A stretch of DNA of 35,749 bases from Saccharofermentans sp. (GTDB taxonomy: Bacteria; Bacillota; Clostridia; Saccharofermentanales; Saccharofermentanaceae), in contig JAIKZM010000078.1 of assembly GCA_024682215.1 (NCBI GenBank), forward strand, positions 1 through 35,749, in the 5' to 3' direction. This document shows, piece by piece, positions 33,631-35,749 of the stretch. Both the position numbers and the translations under genes were made by a program. How positions within the stretch are numbered: position 1 is the first letter of the stretch; the number at the start of each line of letters is the position of its first letter. The notes under the pieces were generated by a model. That model saw nothing but the letters and a program-made list of their open reading frames with translations. It was not told where the DNA came from and ran no database searches.

Positions 33631-34164
33631 CTATGCTTTTCTGTTCTGCTTATTGTATGCACCGCGCAGGATCTGGTATTGAGCATCCCTTTTTACAACA
33701 AGTTCGGGACTTTCTAATTCCGCAGCTTTAAGAGCTATATAAGCTACGGCCTTTACTCTGTCAGTCGGATTATTTGGATTACAGTCATAGTGATAAAAAT
33801 GCAGTAATTCGTCGAGCGTCCTGCTGCTCCAGTCACCAATGCCCGTATCATAATCGCCTATCACCATAGACCAGTCTTCCTTTATATCGCACATAAAAGT
33901 CGCATACGGGAAATTAACACCGTTCTGTTTAAGTTTTTTGAGCTTATTGTTTAACTCATAACCGCATATACCTACAAAGCTGTTTACGGCAAGCTCCAAT
34001 TCTGTCTGGAAATTGCTGTCGCTGCAACGGCCGTTAAAGGCGATGTCACCGTTACCGTCTGAGATAGTTAGAACCAGACCGCCCGGATTCTCGGTCAGAT
34101 CCACAACGGCATATTCGCTCGGTGTGCATATCTTAAGCATTTCGCAGCATCTTACGTTATTCAT
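33631..34164 (-). CDS. Unknown 177-aa ICE protein
   Basis: The protein is soluble with a beta-rich N-terminus (YAVVDLTENPGGLVLTISDG) and a helical C-terminus. It ends basic (NKQNRKA), lacking the acidic tail. It is 15 bases before the coupling-protein gene with a GGGGGA ribosome site. No family is recognised; the position suggests a transfer accessory role. Confidence 0.68.
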   Translation of the reverse strand: MNNVRCCEMLKICTPSEYAVVDLTENPGGLVLTISDGNGDIAFNGRCSDSNFQTELELAVNSFVGICGYELNNKLKKLKQNGVNFPYATFMCDIKEDWSMVIGDYDTGIGDWSSRTLDELLHFYHYDCNPNNPTDRVKAVAYIALKAAELESPELVVKRDAQYQILRGAYNKQNRKA

Positions 34165-34179
34165 ATATAGTCCCCCTAT

Positions 34180-34593
34180 TTAAAATTCAACGTCTTCTGA
34201 GTGTTGTAACTCGTTATCAAATTCGTATATCTTATCCATCAGGTATTGATTAGTTTCTTTACATAGTTCGCCATTGTCTCTTATGAGTCTTGCACAACAC
34301 CAGTTATAGCCTTCTACTACATAATCCCGGTCGTTGAGCTTTGCCGGTTCGCAAAAAGCCGCAAGTTCCGCAGCGTTGTTTACGACTAGCCTTTGTAAAA
34401 GAAATATTATCTCGTCGGGATATCTAAGCTCGGTTGTCTCTGATTTTACCCATCCTTCCACCCAGTCCAATTCCTTTATCTTACGGACTGCGATAACCGG
34501 CACGTTCTTTTCAAGAACCGGAAGGATATCATTTTTGAAGTGCAGACGGAAGTTGAGCCAGTCGAACCCGTATTTATCGTATAGAGCGGTCAT
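34180..34593 (-). CDS. Unknown 137-aa ICE protein with short acidic end
   Basis: The protein is soluble and mostly helical (FDWLNFRLHFKNDILPVLEK; EIIFLLQRLVVNNAAELAAF). It ends LQHSEDVEF, which fits the acidic-hydrophobic tail pattern weakly. The ATG overlaps the stop of the HAD gene (ATGA), so the two are translated together. No family is recognised. Confidence 0.68.
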   Translation of the reverse strand: MTALYDKYGFDWLNFRLHFKNDILPVLEKNVPVIAVRKIKELDWVEGWVKSETTELRYPDEIIFLLQRLVVNNAAELAAFCEPAKLNDRDYVVEGYNWCCARLIRDNGELCKETNQYLMDKIYEFDNELQHSEDVEF

Positions 34594-35561
34594 AGGTCAA
34601 CCTCACCTTCTATAAAAGGGATATCCTTGTCGAAATCCTTTATTATCTCGGCTGCAAGTTCATTAGCTGTCAGTTCTTTGTTTATCCTTGCACCCTTCCA
34701 TGTCTTGTGAGTGTCGTTGATACCGTTTAGCAGCTTCAGGCCGATGCCCGGCGGAGACCATAACATAAGGTTGTGCGTATAATCGTCAAGAAGTCTGTCA
34801 GTATGACGGATTCCGCCAGGTACAACAGCTCCCTTATCAGAACCACAGGCACAGAATAGTCTATGTTCTGTATCTAATTCAGGTAAGTGCTGATCTAGCC
34901 ACTCTTTCTTTTCTTTTAATGCATATTCGCTGTCAGTCAGATATGCGGAAAGAACAAAGACTTCAATATCAGGGTTATTTTGTATGATATATTTAATTGC
35001 ATCAACTACCGTCTGATACGGCTTCAGTTCCCTAAAGTAACCTTCCTCATACAAATCTTCCAACTTCTTAGTAGGTTTAAATTCAGCTAGAGTACCGTCC
35101 ATATCAACAAAGAGCCGCTTGATGGTGGCTCCGTCTATTTCTCTGTCGTTAAGATTCTCATCAAAGAACATATTTACATATTTTTCTGTGACGGCAATTC
35201 TTTCTTCGTCTGTATTACAAGCCGCAAAATCATGTTCATATGGCGGACAGCCTCTAAGTAATTTAGCTTTTATAAATACATTTTCAGTTACTAGGTCTAT
35301 TGCTTCTTCGTATTTCATGTTTTGCTCCTTTCCGTATAAAATGTCTTCAAACATCTTCCATTGTTCATCTGTTATTGTTTGAGGATTTAATAGACTGCAA
35401 TATCGGTCTATTTTCTTTTTCCATTCCTCAACATCTCCAAGAATTCCATTTTTCGTAATCATTTCAGCCATAGTGCGGTGTGAGATAATATATGTTCTCA
35501 TGTATTCGCGGAGTAACATATTTCGGCTCTTATGATATAGAGGAAAGTCTGTGATATACAT
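34590..35561 (-). CDS. HAD-superfamily nucleotidase-like protein, N-terminal unknown domain
   Basis: This 323-residue protein has an unrecognised helical domain of about 145 residues, then a HAD domain. The catalytic DMDGT is at residues 153-157 (Asp153, Asp155), the motif II Ser205 in FVLSA, a Lys near 218 (KKEWL) and motif IV Asp259/Asp260 (DRLLDDYTHNL). The C-terminal part resembles 5'(3')-deoxyribonucleotidases. It ends IPFIEGEVDL, an acidic-hydrophobic tail. A nucleotide-pool or phosphatase role is inferred. AAGGAAA precedes the ATG. Confidence 0.8.
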   Translation of the reverse strand: MYITDFPLYHKSRNMLLREYMRTYIISHRTMAEMITKNGILGDVEEWKKKIDRYCSLLNPQTITDEQWKMFEDILYGKEQNMKYEEAIDLVTENVFIKAKLLRGCPPYEHDFAACNTDEERIAVTEKYVNMFFDENLNDREIDGATIKRLFVDMDGTLAEFKPTKKLEDLYEEGYFRELKPYQTVVDAIKYIIQNNPDIEVFVLSAYLTDSEYALKEKKEWLDQHLPELDTEHRLFCACGSDKGAVVPGGIRHTDRLLDDYTHNLMLWSPPGIGLKLLNGINDTHKTWKGARINKELTANELAAEIIKDFDKDIPFIEGEVDL

Positions 35562-35574
35562 ATAATTTCCTTAT

Positions 35575-35749
35575 TTAGTTCTTCTCATTGTCGCCCGCGC
35601 GAGCTGTTACATCCTTCGCAACAACAACATAACGGCCGTCTCCGTCGGGTATTGTGTATTCACACGTTACCAGTGTTAAAAGCTTAGAACCATCTGCCGG
35701 TGGTGCCACCGGCTTATGAATACTCCTTCTGATACTTTCCTCTATATAA
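35575..35749 (-). CDS. Class B sortase, C-terminal part (runs off window)
   Basis: The last 57 residues are visible in frame, ending ARAGDNEKN. They contain LLTLVTCEYTIPDGDGRYVV, which is the sortase signature: TLxTC with the catalytic Cys, and the catalytic Arg about ten residues later. The R-Y-V-V-V-A ending fits class B sortases, which are common in Tn1549-like elements and anchor surface proteins to the wall. The N-terminal part lies beyond the window. Confidence 0.88.
   Translation of the reverse strand, partial: YIEESIRRSIHKPVAPPADGSKLLTLVTCEYTIPDGDGRYVVVAKDVTARAGDNEKN

Larger units (their letters stand above)
16860..35749. mobile_element. Integrative and conjugative element (Tn1549-like transfer module), right end outside window
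   Basis: The element begins at a tRNA 3' fragment, is more AT-rich than the chromosomal part, and has nearly all genes on one strand. It carries a MOBP relaxase and MobC, an oriT candidate, a VirD4 coupling protein, VirB6, PrgI-VirB4, a CHAP hydrolase and a class B sortase. The order VirD4, Maff2-like, TrbL/VirB6, PrgI, VirB4, hydrolase matches Tn1549-type elements. No integrase, excisionase, replication or antibiotic-resistance gene is seen; the integrase is presumably beyond 35749. Confidence 0.92.

Overview
The window comes from an anaerobic Bacillota, most likely a member of the Clostridia. The evidence is a SAM-I (S-box) riboswitch in front of metK, a small Flp/Tad-type export locus with an FHA protein, clostridial gene style, and an integrated conjugative element (ICE) whose transfer module resembles the Tn1549 group. 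I cannot name the genus. The left 16.8 kb is chromosomal; the right 18.9 kb is visibly more AT-rich and is the ICE, whose right end lies beyond the window.

Layout. 1-369 (minus): the 5' end of metK with its promoter, SAM-I aptamer and intrinsic terminator. 610-5823 (plus): a compact, translationally coupled Tad-like locus with a protein in the TadZ position, the TadA ATPase, a TadB-TadC fusion, a tiny Flp-like prepilin and a membrane FHA protein. 5756-12515 (minus): the F1Fo ATP synthase operon in the order atpB-E-F-A-G-D-C. It has no free delta gene; a delta C-terminal domain is fused to the front of alpha. 12597-14351 (minus): rpiB and proA. 14732-16806 (plus): a THUMP-domain RNA methyltransferase, apparently made from a leaderless mRNA, and an OGG1-like DNA glycosylase.

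At 16860-16887 lies the last 28 bases of a tRNA gene (probably tRNA-Leu) in minus orientation, followed by the tRNA's own terminator. The rest of the tRNA is absent, so this is one attachment site of an element integrated into a tRNA 3' end. All recognised ICE genes run on the minus strand. Reading in transcription order (right to left) they are: a class B sortase, a HAD nucleotidase-like protein and two unknowns, the VirD4 coupling protein, a Maff2/VirB2-like small membrane protein, a VirB6/TrbL protein, a PrgI(VirB3)-VirB4 fusion, a ribbon-helix-helix protein, a lipoprotein, a CHAP wall hydrolase, a block of accessory proteins including a HipA-like kinase and a PcfJ-like protein, a structured oriT candidate, MobC, a MOBP relaxase, and an XRE regulator with a second HipA-like kinase.

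The most striking signal is that many non-structural ICE proteins end in a similar short acidic tail finishing in a hydrophobic residue (DDIDI, EEPDI, DDVDI, EEPEI, PAIDI, GEVDL, EDVEF and variants). The relaxase, the obligatory passenger of such a secretion channel, has a related EPD-containing tail. Most channel parts, MobC and the regulators lack it. I infer a shared type IV secretion signal and a set of proteins, including two HipA-like kinases and a PcfJ-like protein with a sliding-clamp motif, that may be delivered to the recipient with the DNA. This is a hypothesis from sequence pattern, not a demonstrated system.
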